DNA of 25,890 nucleotides from JAICND01 sp040905905 (GTDB lineage: Bacteria > Actinomycetota > Acidimicrobiia > Spongiisociales > ZC4RG35), in the NCBI GenBank assembly GCA_040905905.1, contig JBBDQN010000037.1, positions 1-25,890 of the forward strand. Reading direction: 5' to 3'. The translations under genes were made by a program, and so were the position numbers. Shown in pieces: positions 17,182-23,201 of this stretch. Every line of letters starts with the position of its first letter. Position 1 is the stretch's first letter. The notes beneath the pieces were generated by a model. It had not been told where the DNA came from and did not search any database. It saw only the letters and a list, made by a program, of their open reading frames with translations.

Positions 17182-17406
17182 TCAGCGGTATCGCCAGACG
17201 ATTCGGCCTCTGGTGGGGTCGTAAGTCGACACCTCAACATCAACCCGATCGCCGGGGAGGATCCGGATTTTTCGTCCCCGGCTCATGCGTCCGGCGGTGC
17301 GAGCCATTACCTGCAAACCACCCGGCAGTTCCACCAAAAAGGTGGCATTGCGCAGGATGGAGAGGACCTTCCCCTCCATCCGCACATATTCTTCCGTATC
17401 GCTCAA
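17182..17406 (-). CDS. infA: Translation initiation factor IF-1-like protein
   Basis: This 74-residue single OB/S1-fold protein aligns end to end with IF-1: MEGKVLSILRNATFLVELPGG, then a basic turn, IRILPGDRVDVEVS and YDPTRGRIVWRYR. IF-1 sits in the ribosomal A site during initiation. Normally infA lies beside rpmJ-rpsM in the ribosomal protein operon, but here it follows an RRM gene and precedes a PIG-L deacetylase. The middle differs from the usual HISGKMRKNYIRIL (TAGRMSRGRKIRIL here). It may be a second, divergent IF-1, and I cannot tell whether another copy exists. The start TTG 17406 overlaps the RRM stop (TTGA). A later GTG or ATG would cut into the first beta strand. Confidence 0.82.
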   Translation of the reverse strand: MSDTEEYVRMEGKVLSILRNATFLVELPGGLQVMARTAGRMSRGRKIRILPGDRVDVEVSTYDPTRGRIVWRYR

Positions 17407-17711
17407 CGAGAATAACCACCCGACCGGCTGCGATTCCGGTCCTGGGGACGCCGATCGCGGTCGCCACCCTGTGGCCGTGGTTTGGCCTCGTTAACCGTCA
17501 GGCGACGGCCGTCGATGGCAGCTTCTGCCATCTCGGTGATCGCTTTGCGGGCGGCTTCGTCACCCATCTCGACGAAACCGAATCCACGGGAACGCCCCGT
17601 GTCACGGTCGGTCACCACCTGGGCGGATTCCACCGTCCCGAACTTCTCGAACATCGTCTCCAGGTCCCTATTGGTCGTGGAGAAGGGCAAGTTGCCCACG
17701 TATATCTTCAT
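17403..17711 (-). CDS. RRM-domain RNA-binding protein
   Basis: This 102-residue protein consists of one RNA recognition motif and a short Arg/Gly/Asp-rich tail. RNP2 is KIYVGNLPF at the very start and RNP1 is RGFGFVEM near residues 43-50, with the helix-beta pattern ADLETMFEKFG-like in between. The last RNP1 position is Met instead of the common aromatic. The tail (about 82-102: RPQGGDRDRRPQDRNRSRSG) is disordered and basic, as in cyanobacterial Rbp proteins, which often respond to cold. The ATG at 17711 has GGAG spaced 7 nt, the best Shine-Dalgarno of this operon. It is the first of eleven same-strand genes, so its promoter should lie in 17712-17824. Confidence 0.9.
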   Translation of the reverse strand: MKIYVGNLPFSTTNRDLETMFEKFGTVESAQVVTDRDTGRSRGFGFVEMGDEAARKAITEMAEAAIDGRRLTVNEAKPRPQGGDRDRRPQDRNRSRSGGYSR

Positions 17712-17726
17712 CCGTGCTCCGTTCGT

Positions 17727-17754
17727 CGCGGTGATCCCCGACAATCCGACCGCG
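17727..17754 (-). promoter_or_regulatory. Hairpin in the 5' leader of the RRM gene
   Basis: In the minus-strand transcript CGCGGT (17754-17749) can pair with ACCGCG (17732-17727) around a 16-nt loop, ending about 15 nt before the RRM ATG and just upstream of its Shine-Dalgarno. It could affect translation, for example with temperature, but six pairs is modest evidence. The rest of the 113-nt divergent region (17712-17824) must hold the promoters of this operon and of the peptidase gene. AT-rich TTATGTAGATA (about 17757-17767 read on the minus strand) is a possible -10 area. Confidence 0.25.
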
Positions 17755-17824
17755 GTATCTACATAATGAAACGGAACCCGCACAGACGTCAGGGGAGAGC
17801 ACGAACCCGTGGACATCGCATCCG

Positions 17825-18568
17825 ATGCCTGAAACCATCATACCTGACATCAGGCGACAGCTGAAACGTGGTTTGGTGGCTTTCTTATTTATCGCCTGTG
17901 CCTCCACCCCGGTCGTTTCCACCATCCCAACCACAACAACTGCTTTCCCGACCACAGCTCCGACCACCACGGTGACAACCGCGCCGCCGACCACCACCTT
18001 GGTGCCTGTGTTCGAGGTGGTCGTGGATGAGGTGATAGCCGCTGATCTGGGTGTCACCTGGCGGGAAGGATGCCCGGTCGGTCCATCCGAATTGCGGTTG
18101 CTGACCTTGTCGCATCATGGCTTCGATGACCAGGTTCACACCGGCCAACTCGTGATCCACTTCGACTGGGCGACAGAAGTCACCGGGGTATTCCAGTTAT
18201 TGTTCGAAGCTGGGTTTCCGATCGAGCGGATCGAACCCATGACGGTCTTCGGGGCCGATGATGACGCCGCCATGGCCGCCAACAACAGCTCGGGCTTCAA
18301 CTGCCGGAACGTGGCCGGGACCAACAGGTGGTCCGAACATGCCTTCGGCCGGGCCATCGACATCAGTCCCCTCGTCAATCCATGGGTCCGCGGATCTCAG
18401 GTTGAGCCTCCGGACGGACAGGCGTTCCTCGATCGCGATGGGTCAGTGCCGGGCTTGATTGTCGGTGGTGATGTGGTCGTCGAGGCCTTCGCTGCCATCG
18501 GTTGGGGGTGGGGAGGTTATTGGTCGTCCTCCAAGGACTACATGCATTTCTCGTCCACGGGCCGCTAG
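17825..18568 (+). CDS. M15-type (VanY/D-Ala-D-Ala carboxypeptidase-like) peptidase, lipoprotein
   Basis: This 247-residue exported protein has a basic start, a short hydrophobic stretch and a lipobox-like FIAC (about residues 22-25), a Thr/Pro-rich linker (about 28-60) and a C-terminal M15 zinc peptidase domain. The metal site is visible as RWSEHAFGRAIDISP (His and Asp of the HxxxxxxD motif, near residues 163-178) and the final His in DYMHFSS close to the C-terminus. Such enzymes trim peptidoglycan stem peptides. The C-terminal MHF is needed for zinc binding, so the 3' end is real even though the opposite strand there encodes the tail of another protein. The start ATG has no clear Shine-Dalgarno, and an internal GTG before the hydrophobic stretch is an alternative. 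Confidence 0.82.
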   Translation: MPETIIPDIRRQLKRGLVAFLFIACASTPVVSTIPTTTTAFPTTAPTTTVTTAPPTTTLVPVFEVVVDEVIAADLGVTWREGCPVGPSELRLLTLSHHGFDDQVHTGQLVIHFDWATEVTGVFQLLFEAGFPIERIEPMTVFGADDDAAMAANNSSGFNCRNVAGTNRWSEHAFGRAIDISPLVNPWVRGSQVEPPDGQAFLDRDGSVPGLIVGGDVVVEAFAAIGWGWGGYWSSSKDYMHFSSTGR

Positions 18569-19366
18569 CCACACCAGCGCACCGACGCCGACCAACATGA
18601 TCAGAGCTGCAACTACCGCAGGCAGGGCGCCAGGCTCGACGACCGAATCGGCCCTCGTTGCCCGAAGAGCAGTCGGAGTTGTTTCCACCATCGTCACCGT
18701 GGTTGTGACCTTAGGGGTTGTCGTCGAAGCGACCTGAGCAAATGGCGCGGTGGTGGTAGTCGGGGCGAGGAAGACGATTCCTGGCCCATCGAGTACCGAG
18801 GGGTCGAGAAGATATTGAGCAGCATCAGGTGGATAGCGACCGGCCCTGATGTCTTTGACCAGAACCCCTGGCCAGGTGGGCACTAGGGTCGCCCAGAACG
18901 GCAGTTTTGCCACCAGCGGTTCGTCCAACGGCCACTCATATTGCGACTCCTCTTGGCCGACGGGGAGACCCACTTTCAGATATCCCCACACCCATTGGAG
19001 CTCGTCGCCGGTTTCGTTGACGATCCTGAGACCGTATTCACCCGTGGCCAGATCGGCCGGCACCACGAAGGTGACGTACAGACGGTGGGTCCCATAACCA
19101 GACCAGGTAACGGGCGTGATGTGCACCTCTCCCACACGGAGCCAATCTGGTTCACCGGATCTGGCAAAAGACGTCAGGCTCAATTGGGCAACCCAGGGTG
19201 CCTGGCTGAACTGGAAACTTGAGACATTTTCGTATGCCACCATCTCGACCGTTTCGCCCGGCTCCACGAAATCGTCGGGTGACCGCATCGAGGTCATCCC
19301 TCCGCCTAAGGCTGTTAGGGGCGAGACCAGAGTCACTAGGAACGTCACAATCGCCAATCGACGCAT
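18443..19366 (-). CDS. Exported, C-terminally membrane-anchored protein of unknown function
   Basis: This 307-residue protein has a cleavable signal peptide (MRRLAIVTFLVTLVSPLTALGG) and an extracytoplasmic beta-rich domain (about 25-195) with WSGYGTHRLYVTFVVPADLATGEYGLRIV, reminiscent of an Ig-like or copper-chaperone-like sandwich (inference only). It continues with a Thr-rich stalk (about 205-240), one membrane helix (about 250-270, LPAVVAALIMLVGVGALVWL) and a 35-residue cytosolic tail. The ATG at 19366 is supported by GGAGGG spaced 7 nt. The layout is that of bacterial surface proteins with a stalk. The tail and the end of the helix lie in the 126 bp shared antisense with the M15 peptidase. 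A shorter gene truncated by a sequencing error is possible but nothing suggests it. Confidence 0.75.
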   Translation of the reverse strand: MRRLAIVTFLVTLVSPLTALGGGMTSMRSPDDFVEPGETVEMVAYENVSSFQFSQAPWVAQLSLTSFARSGEPDWLRVGEVHITPVTWSGYGTHRLYVTFVVPADLATGEYGLRIVNETGDELQWVWGYLKVGLPVGQEESQYEWPLDEPLVAKLPFWATLVPTWPGVLVKDIRAGRYPPDAAQYLLDPSVLDGPGIVFLAPTTTTAPFAQVASTTTPKVTTTVTMVETTPTALRATRADSVVEPGALPAVVAALIMLVGVGALVWLAARGREMHVVLGGRPITSPPPTDGSEGLDDHITTDNQARH

Positions 19367-19417
19367 CAAACCCTCCGTGGTCGGATGCTGGTGTGACGAA
19401 CTGGTCGACCGGTTGGT

Positions 19418-19960
19418 TCAGACCTCGACCCGGCCGCCCGAACGCCAGTAGGACCCGTCGGCTCTGGTGAGGAAACCTTCGTCGATCAAATAACGACGAA
19501 GGGCTGCATAGTCGGGGTGGAAGGTCAGAAGGATCATGTTGACCTCTTTTTCGTCGTAGCGGACCCCGGGCTCAAACTCGTGGGCAAGACGCTCCAGCAC
19601 GACTCGCCGACGCTGGGGCTGGGCCGGCACCTCGGTCAACCGGCTGCCGACAAAATACCGCCCCAGAAGTTGGCGCTCCTCAGACGACCATGGTCCTTCC
19701 AGTACAGACCCGGCGACTGGTTCATTCCCGGGGAGGGCCTCGGCGACTGCCCGTAGGGCGGCCCGATCAAGAGCCAGTTCCTGGTCGAGGAGACCGGCCT
19801 CGACCAACCGGCTCACTGCCCGTCTGACCTGTCCAACGGTCATCCTGAGTTGGTGGGCTGCCTTCTCGACATCGAGCGGCCCCAAAGCAGCCAGTCCCAG
19901 GACCGCCAACCGGTGCGGATCGAGGACGATCCGGAGAAAGTCCGTCGGGGTCAATGCCAC
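19418..19960 (-). CDS. DUF2087 domain protein with N-terminal winged-helix region, likely transcriptional regulator
   Basis: This 180-residue protein has an N-terminal ArsR-like helix-turn-helix region: PHRLAVLGLAALGPLDVEKAAHQLRMTVGQVRRAVSRLVEAGLL, about residues 15-58. The C-terminal part (about 110-175) matches DUF2087: RRRVVLERLAHEF, GVRYDEKEVNMIL, FHPDYAALRRYLIDEGFL and a final SYWR. DUF2087 is usually attached to or next to small DNA-binding regulators. I chose GTG 19960, since an upstream in-frame extension reads through the divergent promoter region. A TTG at 19954 is equally possible, with no Shine-Dalgarno to decide. It is 51 nt upstream of the exported protein gene and could be cotranscribed. 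Confidence 0.8.
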   Translation of the reverse strand: MALTPTDFLRIVLDPHRLAVLGLAALGPLDVEKAAHQLRMTVGQVRRAVSRLVEAGLLDQELALDRAALRAVAEALPGNEPVAGSVLEGPWSSEERQLLGRYFVGSRLTEVPAQPQRRRVVLERLAHEFEPGVRYDEKEVNMILLTFHPDYAALRRYLIDEGFLTRADGSYWRSGGRVEV

Positions 19961-20050
19961 ATGTCGCAGGCTAGAACGATTGGGCCTGTGGACTGCCGTA
20001 GGTAACCCCCTGAATACACCCACGGGCGCCCGGGGTTATCGTGCCTAACG

Positions 20051-20488
20051 GTGCCAGGTCGGAACTTCTCCCACCACTCGATTAGCCCCGTTTCGGTTGA
20101 GCAGGCCTGGCGGGCCTTGCAAAAACCAGAGACCTGGGGTCGGATCGGCGGAGTGAACAGAATCGAACACGCCACCTTTGACCACGAAAGCAACCTGACC
20201 GGTTACCGGTTCGTGGTCGACATCGCCGGTACCGCTTACAGAGGCACCGCGGTGCGGGGCAATTGGGATCCCCCGCATCGGATGGCGATGGCGATCGAAA
20301 GTGAACAACTGACCGGCCAAATCAATGTGAAGGTTTCAACAACCCCGTCAGGTACTGAAGTCAAGGTCGAAATGGCGATGGAACCTGTGGGGATTCTTGG
20401 CTCGATGGTCTTCCCGGTCCTCACCAATGCGGTCGCGAAGGGGTTTCCAGAGGCGGTCGAACGATTTGTGACCGACCTGGCGAGCTGA
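20051..20488 (+). CDS. SRPBCC/START-like domain protein (CoxG or polyketide-cyclase type)
   Basis: This 145-residue protein has the helix-grip pattern. An initial VSVEQAWRALQKPETWGRIGGV segment is followed by alternating strands (TGYRFVVDIAG, YRGTAVRGNWDPPHRMAMAI, INVKVSTTPSGTEVKVEMAME) and a long C-terminal helix (MVFPVLTNAVAKGFPEAVERFVTDLAS). Proteins of this shape bind hydrophobic ligands, and members close to CoxG attach to the membrane in CO dehydrogenase clusters. No such cluster is here, so function is unknown. The start GTG 20051 is the first in-frame start and lacks a Shine-Dalgarno. The gene ends 6 nt before the stop of the convergent atpC. Confidence 0.75.
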   Translation: MPGRNFSHHSISPVSVEQAWRALQKPETWGRIGGVNRIEHATFDHESNLTGYRFVVDIAGTAYRGTAVRGNWDPPHRMAMAIESEQLTGQINVKVSTTPSGTEVKVEMAMEPVGILGSMVFPVLTNAVAKGFPEAVERFVTDLAS

Positions 20489-20494
20489 CCGGGT

Positions 20495-20809
20495 CTACTC
20501 AGCCGCCAATGAGGCGGCGGTCTTGGCGGCCCCTTCCTTGCCACCGGTCGAAATCTGGGCCCGATCGGTGAGCAGTGTCACCTGGTTCTCGTACACCTGG
20601 AGGAACCCGCCGTGGACTCCGATGGTGGTGCGAGTGCCGTCGACACCGTCCACCAGGACCGCCGAAGTGACCAGGGAGGCCAGAACCGGCTCATGATCGG
20701 CCAGAATCCCGATCTCCCCATCGGGAGTGCGTGCGACGACAAAGGTGGCCTCCCCCGACCACACGGTCGCCTCGGGCGACACCACGTCGACGCGGAAGGG
20801 TTTGGCCAT
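20495..20809 (-). CDS. atpC: F1Fo ATP synthase epsilon subunit, short form
   Basis: This is the central-stalk subunit that sits on gamma and couples rotation to catalysis. The 104 residues cover the N-terminal beta-sandwich (FRVDVVSPEATVWSGEATFVVARTPDGEIGILADHEPVLASL...IGVHGGFLQVYENQVTLLTD). After about residue 85 only TGGKEGAAKTAASLAAE follows. Typical epsilon subunits are 120-140 residues and end in a two-helix hairpin that inhibits ATP hydrolysis. Most of that hairpin is missing here. The ATG at 20809 directly abuts a TAG and has GGAGAAAGG spaced about 7 nt. It is the last gene of the ATP synthase operon, separated from atpD by the repeat-bounded segment described separately. Confidence 0.92.
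   Translation of the reverse strand: MAKPFRVDVVSPEATVWSGEATFVVARTPDGEIGILADHEPVLASLVTSAVLVDGVDGTRTTIGVHGGFLQVYENQVTLLTDRAQISTGGKEGAAKTAASLAAE
20502..20518. other. Perfect 6-bp hairpin at the atpC/SRPBCC convergent junction
   Basis: GCCGCC (20502-20507), a 5-nt loop and GGCGGC (20513-20518) form a stable GC stem within the last codons of atpC. It is the only stem near the 6-nt gap between the two convergent genes and could help end either transcript. There is no T-run on either side, so it is not a standard intrinsic terminator. Repeated Ala codons (GCC) of atpC may account for it by chance. Confidence 0.25.
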
Positions 20810-20900
20810 CTAGAACCTTTCTCCCGACCGCTTTTGGCGCGTAACAACGACTCCAGGGGAGCAGAACGACGCGCCAAAACGGAGTCGGAATGCCATCTAG
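20805..20900 (-). repeat. Palindromic segment bounded by a 9-bp direct repeat, probable small insertion between atpD and atpC
   Basis: GCCATCTAG occurs at 20805-20813 and again at 20892-20900, flanking 78 bp. Inside, TTTTGGCGCGT (20832-20842) and ACGCGCCAAAA (20869-20879) are perfect 11-bp inverted repeats. The outer flanks (CCCGACCGC and, read inward from the right, CCGACTCCG) extend the symmetry imperfectly to about 20 bp. Within the loop CTCC and GGAG form a small inner stem. CGACTCC (20848-20854) can instead pair with GGAGTCG (20881-20887), giving a pseudoknot or alternative fold. No transposase is encoded. The 9-bp repeat equals the atpD-stop/atpC-start junction, which fits a target-site duplication of a MITE- or REP-like element. 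The outermost bases do not match perfectly, so a different origin is possible. Confidence 0.6.
20810..20896 (-). CDS. 28-codon micro-ORF filling the atpD-atpC gap
   Basis: The frame starts with an ATG (20896-20894) that directly abuts the atpD TAG and ends with a TAG (20812-20810) that directly abuts the atpC ATG. It encodes 28 Arg-rich residues (begins MAFRLRFGASFC). GAGAAGG within the end of atpD could serve as its Shine-Dalgarno, and its own 3' part supplies GGAGAAAGG for atpC. No homology is recognised and most of it is the inverted repeat. It may be a by-product of an insertion that duplicated the TAGATG junction. It could still be translated, since terminating ribosomes are delivered straight onto its start codon, and it would carry coupling through to atpC. 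Confidence 0.35.
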   Translation of the reverse strand: MAFRLRFGASFCSPGVVVTRQKRSGERF

Positions 20901-22318
20901 GCGGCCTTCTCGATCTCCCGGGCCTTGGCGGCCACATCGTCGGCATCCCCGACCATGTAGAAGGCCTGTTCAGGGTATTGATCCATATCCCCTTTGAGGA
21001 TCGCCTGGAACGAGGAGATCGTCTGCTCGAGGGGGGTGTAGACGCCGGCCTGGCCGGTGAATTGCTCGGCGACAAACATCGGCTGTGCAAAGAACCGCTG
21101 GATGCGGCGAGCGCGGGCCACGATCAGCTTGTCCTCTTCGGAGAGTTCGTCGATGCCGAGGATGGCGATGATGTCGGTCAGGTCCTTGTAGCGCTGCAAA
21201 ACCCGCTGCACCTCGATGGCGGTGTTGTAATGATCCTCACCAACCACTTGGGGGTCGAGCGCCCGGCTCGAAGAGTCGAGAGGGTCGACCGCCGGGTAAA
21301 TGCCGAGGGCCGTGAGCGGCCGCGAGAGCACCGTGGTGGCGTCGAGATGGGCAAAGGCGGTGTGGGGGGCGGGATCGGTGATGTCGTCGGCCGGCACGTA
21401 TATCGCCTGAAGCGAGGTGATCGAGCGGCCCTTGAGAGAGGTGATCCGCTCCTGGAGAAACCCCATCTCCCCCGCCAGGGTTGGCTGGTAACCGACCGCC
21501 GAGGGCATCCGCCCCAACAGGGTGGAAACCTCGGAACCCGCCTGGGTGAACCGGAAAATATTGTCGATGAACAACAGCACGTCCTGGCGCTGCACGTCGC
21601 GGAAGTACTCGGCCATGGTGAGGGCGGACAGGGCCACTCGCAACCGGACGCCGGGAGGTTCGTCCATCTGACCAAACACCAGGGCGGCCTTGGCGAGGAC
21701 GCCCGACTCCATCATCTCGAGGTAGAGGTCGTTGCCTTCGCGGGTCCGTTCGCCCACCCCGGCAAACACCGAGACTCCGCCGTGTTGCTGGGCCACCCGC
21801 CGAATCATCTCCTGGATGAGCACGGTCTTTCCCACCCCGGCGCCACCGAACAGACCGATCTTGCCTCCCTTGAGGTACGGGCAGATAAGGTCGAGGACCT
21901 TAATCCCGGTCTCGAAGACCTCCTTTTGGGAAGCAACGTCTTCGAACAACGGCGGCTGGCGGTGAATCGGCCAGCGAGGCTCGCCGAACTCCTGATCGGG
22001 GGCATCGAGGGATTGCCCCCAGACGTTGAAAAGGTGGCCCAGAGTTTGATCGCCGACCGGCACCGTGATTGGTTGGCCGAGATTGCGAACAACGGATCCT
22101 CGCTGAAGACCATCCGTAGGAGCCATGGCGATTGCCCGGATCTTGTTGTGTCCCAGGTGCTGGGCTGTTTCTGCCACCACTGTCTTTTTCTCACCACCGA
22201 AGGTGAAGTCAATCTCCAGCGCGTGCAAAAGTTCGGGCAGTGCATCCGGGGGGAACTCGACGTCCACCACCGGCCCGGCCACCTTCACGATTCGTCCTGT
22301 CGATACATCGTCACTCAT
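20897..22318 (-). CDS. atpD: F1Fo ATP synthase beta subunit
   Basis: This is the catalytic subunit of F1, 473 residues and full length. Visible are the N-terminal beta-barrel with VAGPVVDVEFP, the Walker A loop GGAGVGKT (158-165), GERTREGNDLY, the Walker B region ending DVLLFIDNIFRFTQAGSEVS, the LGRMPSAVGYQPTLA segment and IDELSEEDK, the DELSEED-type loop that drives gamma rotation. The ATG at 22318 lies 4 nt after the atpG stop with AAAGGATGAG as ribosome binding site. Its stop TAG is directly followed by an ATG, part of the duplicated junction with atpC. Confidence 0.97.
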   Translation of the reverse strand: MSDDVSTGRIVKVAGPVVDVEFPPDALPELLHALEIDFTFGGEKKTVVAETAQHLGHNKIRAIAMAPTDGLQRGSVVRNLGQPITVPVGDQTLGHLFNVWGQSLDAPDQEFGEPRWPIHRQPPLFEDVASQKEVFETGIKVLDLICPYLKGGKIGLFGGAGVGKTVLIQEMIRRVAQQHGGVSVFAGVGERTREGNDLYLEMMESGVLAKAALVFGQMDEPPGVRLRVALSALTMAEYFRDVQRQDVLLFIDNIFRFTQAGSEVSTLLGRMPSAVGYQPTLAGEMGFLQERITSLKGRSITSLQAIYVPADDITDPAPHTAFAHLDATTVLSRPLTALGIYPAVDPLDSSSRALDPQVVGEDHYNTAIEVQRVLQRYKDLTDIIAILGIDELSEEDKLIVARARRIQRFFAQPMFVAEQFTGQAGVYTPLEQTISSFQAILKGDMDQYPEQAFYMVGDADDVAAKAREIEKAA

Positions 22319-22322
22319 TTAC

Positions 22323-23195
22323 TCATCCTTTCGTCAAAGCTTCTGCCCCACCAACGATCTCTGAGATTTCGGTTGTGATCTCGGCTTGCCGGGCCCGGTT
22401 GGCCGCAACAGTCAGTGACCGGATCAGTTCGTCGGCGTTGTCGGTGGCCGCTTTCATAGCCCGCCGACGAGCCGAGTGCTCCGAGGCCGACGCTTCCAGC
22501 AGCATGTTGAAGATCACCGCCTCGACGTATCTCGGCAACAGCCTGTCGAGGATCTCTTCGGGAGAGGGTTCAAACGAGTAGCCGACCGCCGGGCCGCCGT
22601 CCCCGCCGGGGGGTTCGATCGGCAACAGGTCGTAACGAGTTGGCACCTGGTTCATGGCCGACTGAAAACGGGTGAAGAACGCCTCCACCCGGTCGACCTC
22701 CTCTGAGGCATACGCCTCCATAACGACGTTGGCTAATGCCCGGGCGTCTCCATACCCCGGCGTGTCGGTCACTCCGAGAAAGGCCCGGGCGATTCGGTAC
22801 CCGCGATATCGGAAGTAGGTCTGAGCCTTCTTTCCTACCGCGAAGATTCGGACCTGTTTGCCTTCGCGACGGAGGTCGATGATGCGTTGCTCCGCCATCC
22901 GGATGACGGTGGAGGCGTAAGCACCGGCCAGACCCCGGTCCGAGGAGACAACCATGATGCCGACGTGGCTTACCTCGCGGCTGGCAAGAAGCAGGTGGGA
23001 GGTGGATCCGGAGACGCCGCCGACATTCTGGATCACCTCGATCAGCTTGGAGGTGTAGGGCTTGGAAGCAACCACCCGGGCGATCGCCTTGGGTATACGC
23101 GACGCGGCGATAAGTTCCATGGCGCGGGTGATCTTCTGCGTCGCCTGGACGCTACGGATGCGCCGCCGGGTATCGCGAAGCTCAGCGCTGGCCAT
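22323..23195 (-). CDS. atpG: F1Fo ATP synthase gamma subunit
   Basis: This is the rotor shaft of F1, 290 residues. The two terminal coiled-coil helices are clear: ELRDTRRRIRSVQATQKITRAMELIAASR at the N-terminus and LTVAANRARQAEITTEISEIVGGAEAL at the C-terminus. SDRGLAGAYAS near residue 85 is the conserved Rossmann-domain motif. The ATG at 23195 lies 6 nt after the atpA stop, with AAGGAATGAG upstream serving both as the end of atpA and as Shine-Dalgarno. No actinobacterial-type insertion of note was seen. Length and order are normal. Confidence 0.97.
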   Translation of the reverse strand: MASAELRDTRRRIRSVQATQKITRAMELIAASRIPKAIARVVASKPYTSKLIEVIQNVGGVSGSTSHLLLASREVSHVGIMVVSSDRGLAGAYASTVIRMAEQRIIDLRREGKQVRIFAVGKKAQTYFRYRGYRIARAFLGVTDTPGYGDARALANVVMEAYASEEVDRVEAFFTRFQSAMNQVPTRYDLLPIEPPGGDGGPAVGYSFEPSPEEILDRLLPRYVEAVIFNMLLEASASEHSARRRAMKAATDNADELIRSLTVAANRARQAEITTEISEIVGGAEALTKG

Positions 23196-23201
23196 ACCGA
23201 C

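Noticed and set aside
20612..22378. 588-codon open frame on the plus strand across atpD
   Set aside because: It is antisense to atpD and the end of atpC, both unmistakable. Its translation has no family resemblance and is a product of GC-rich codon bias.
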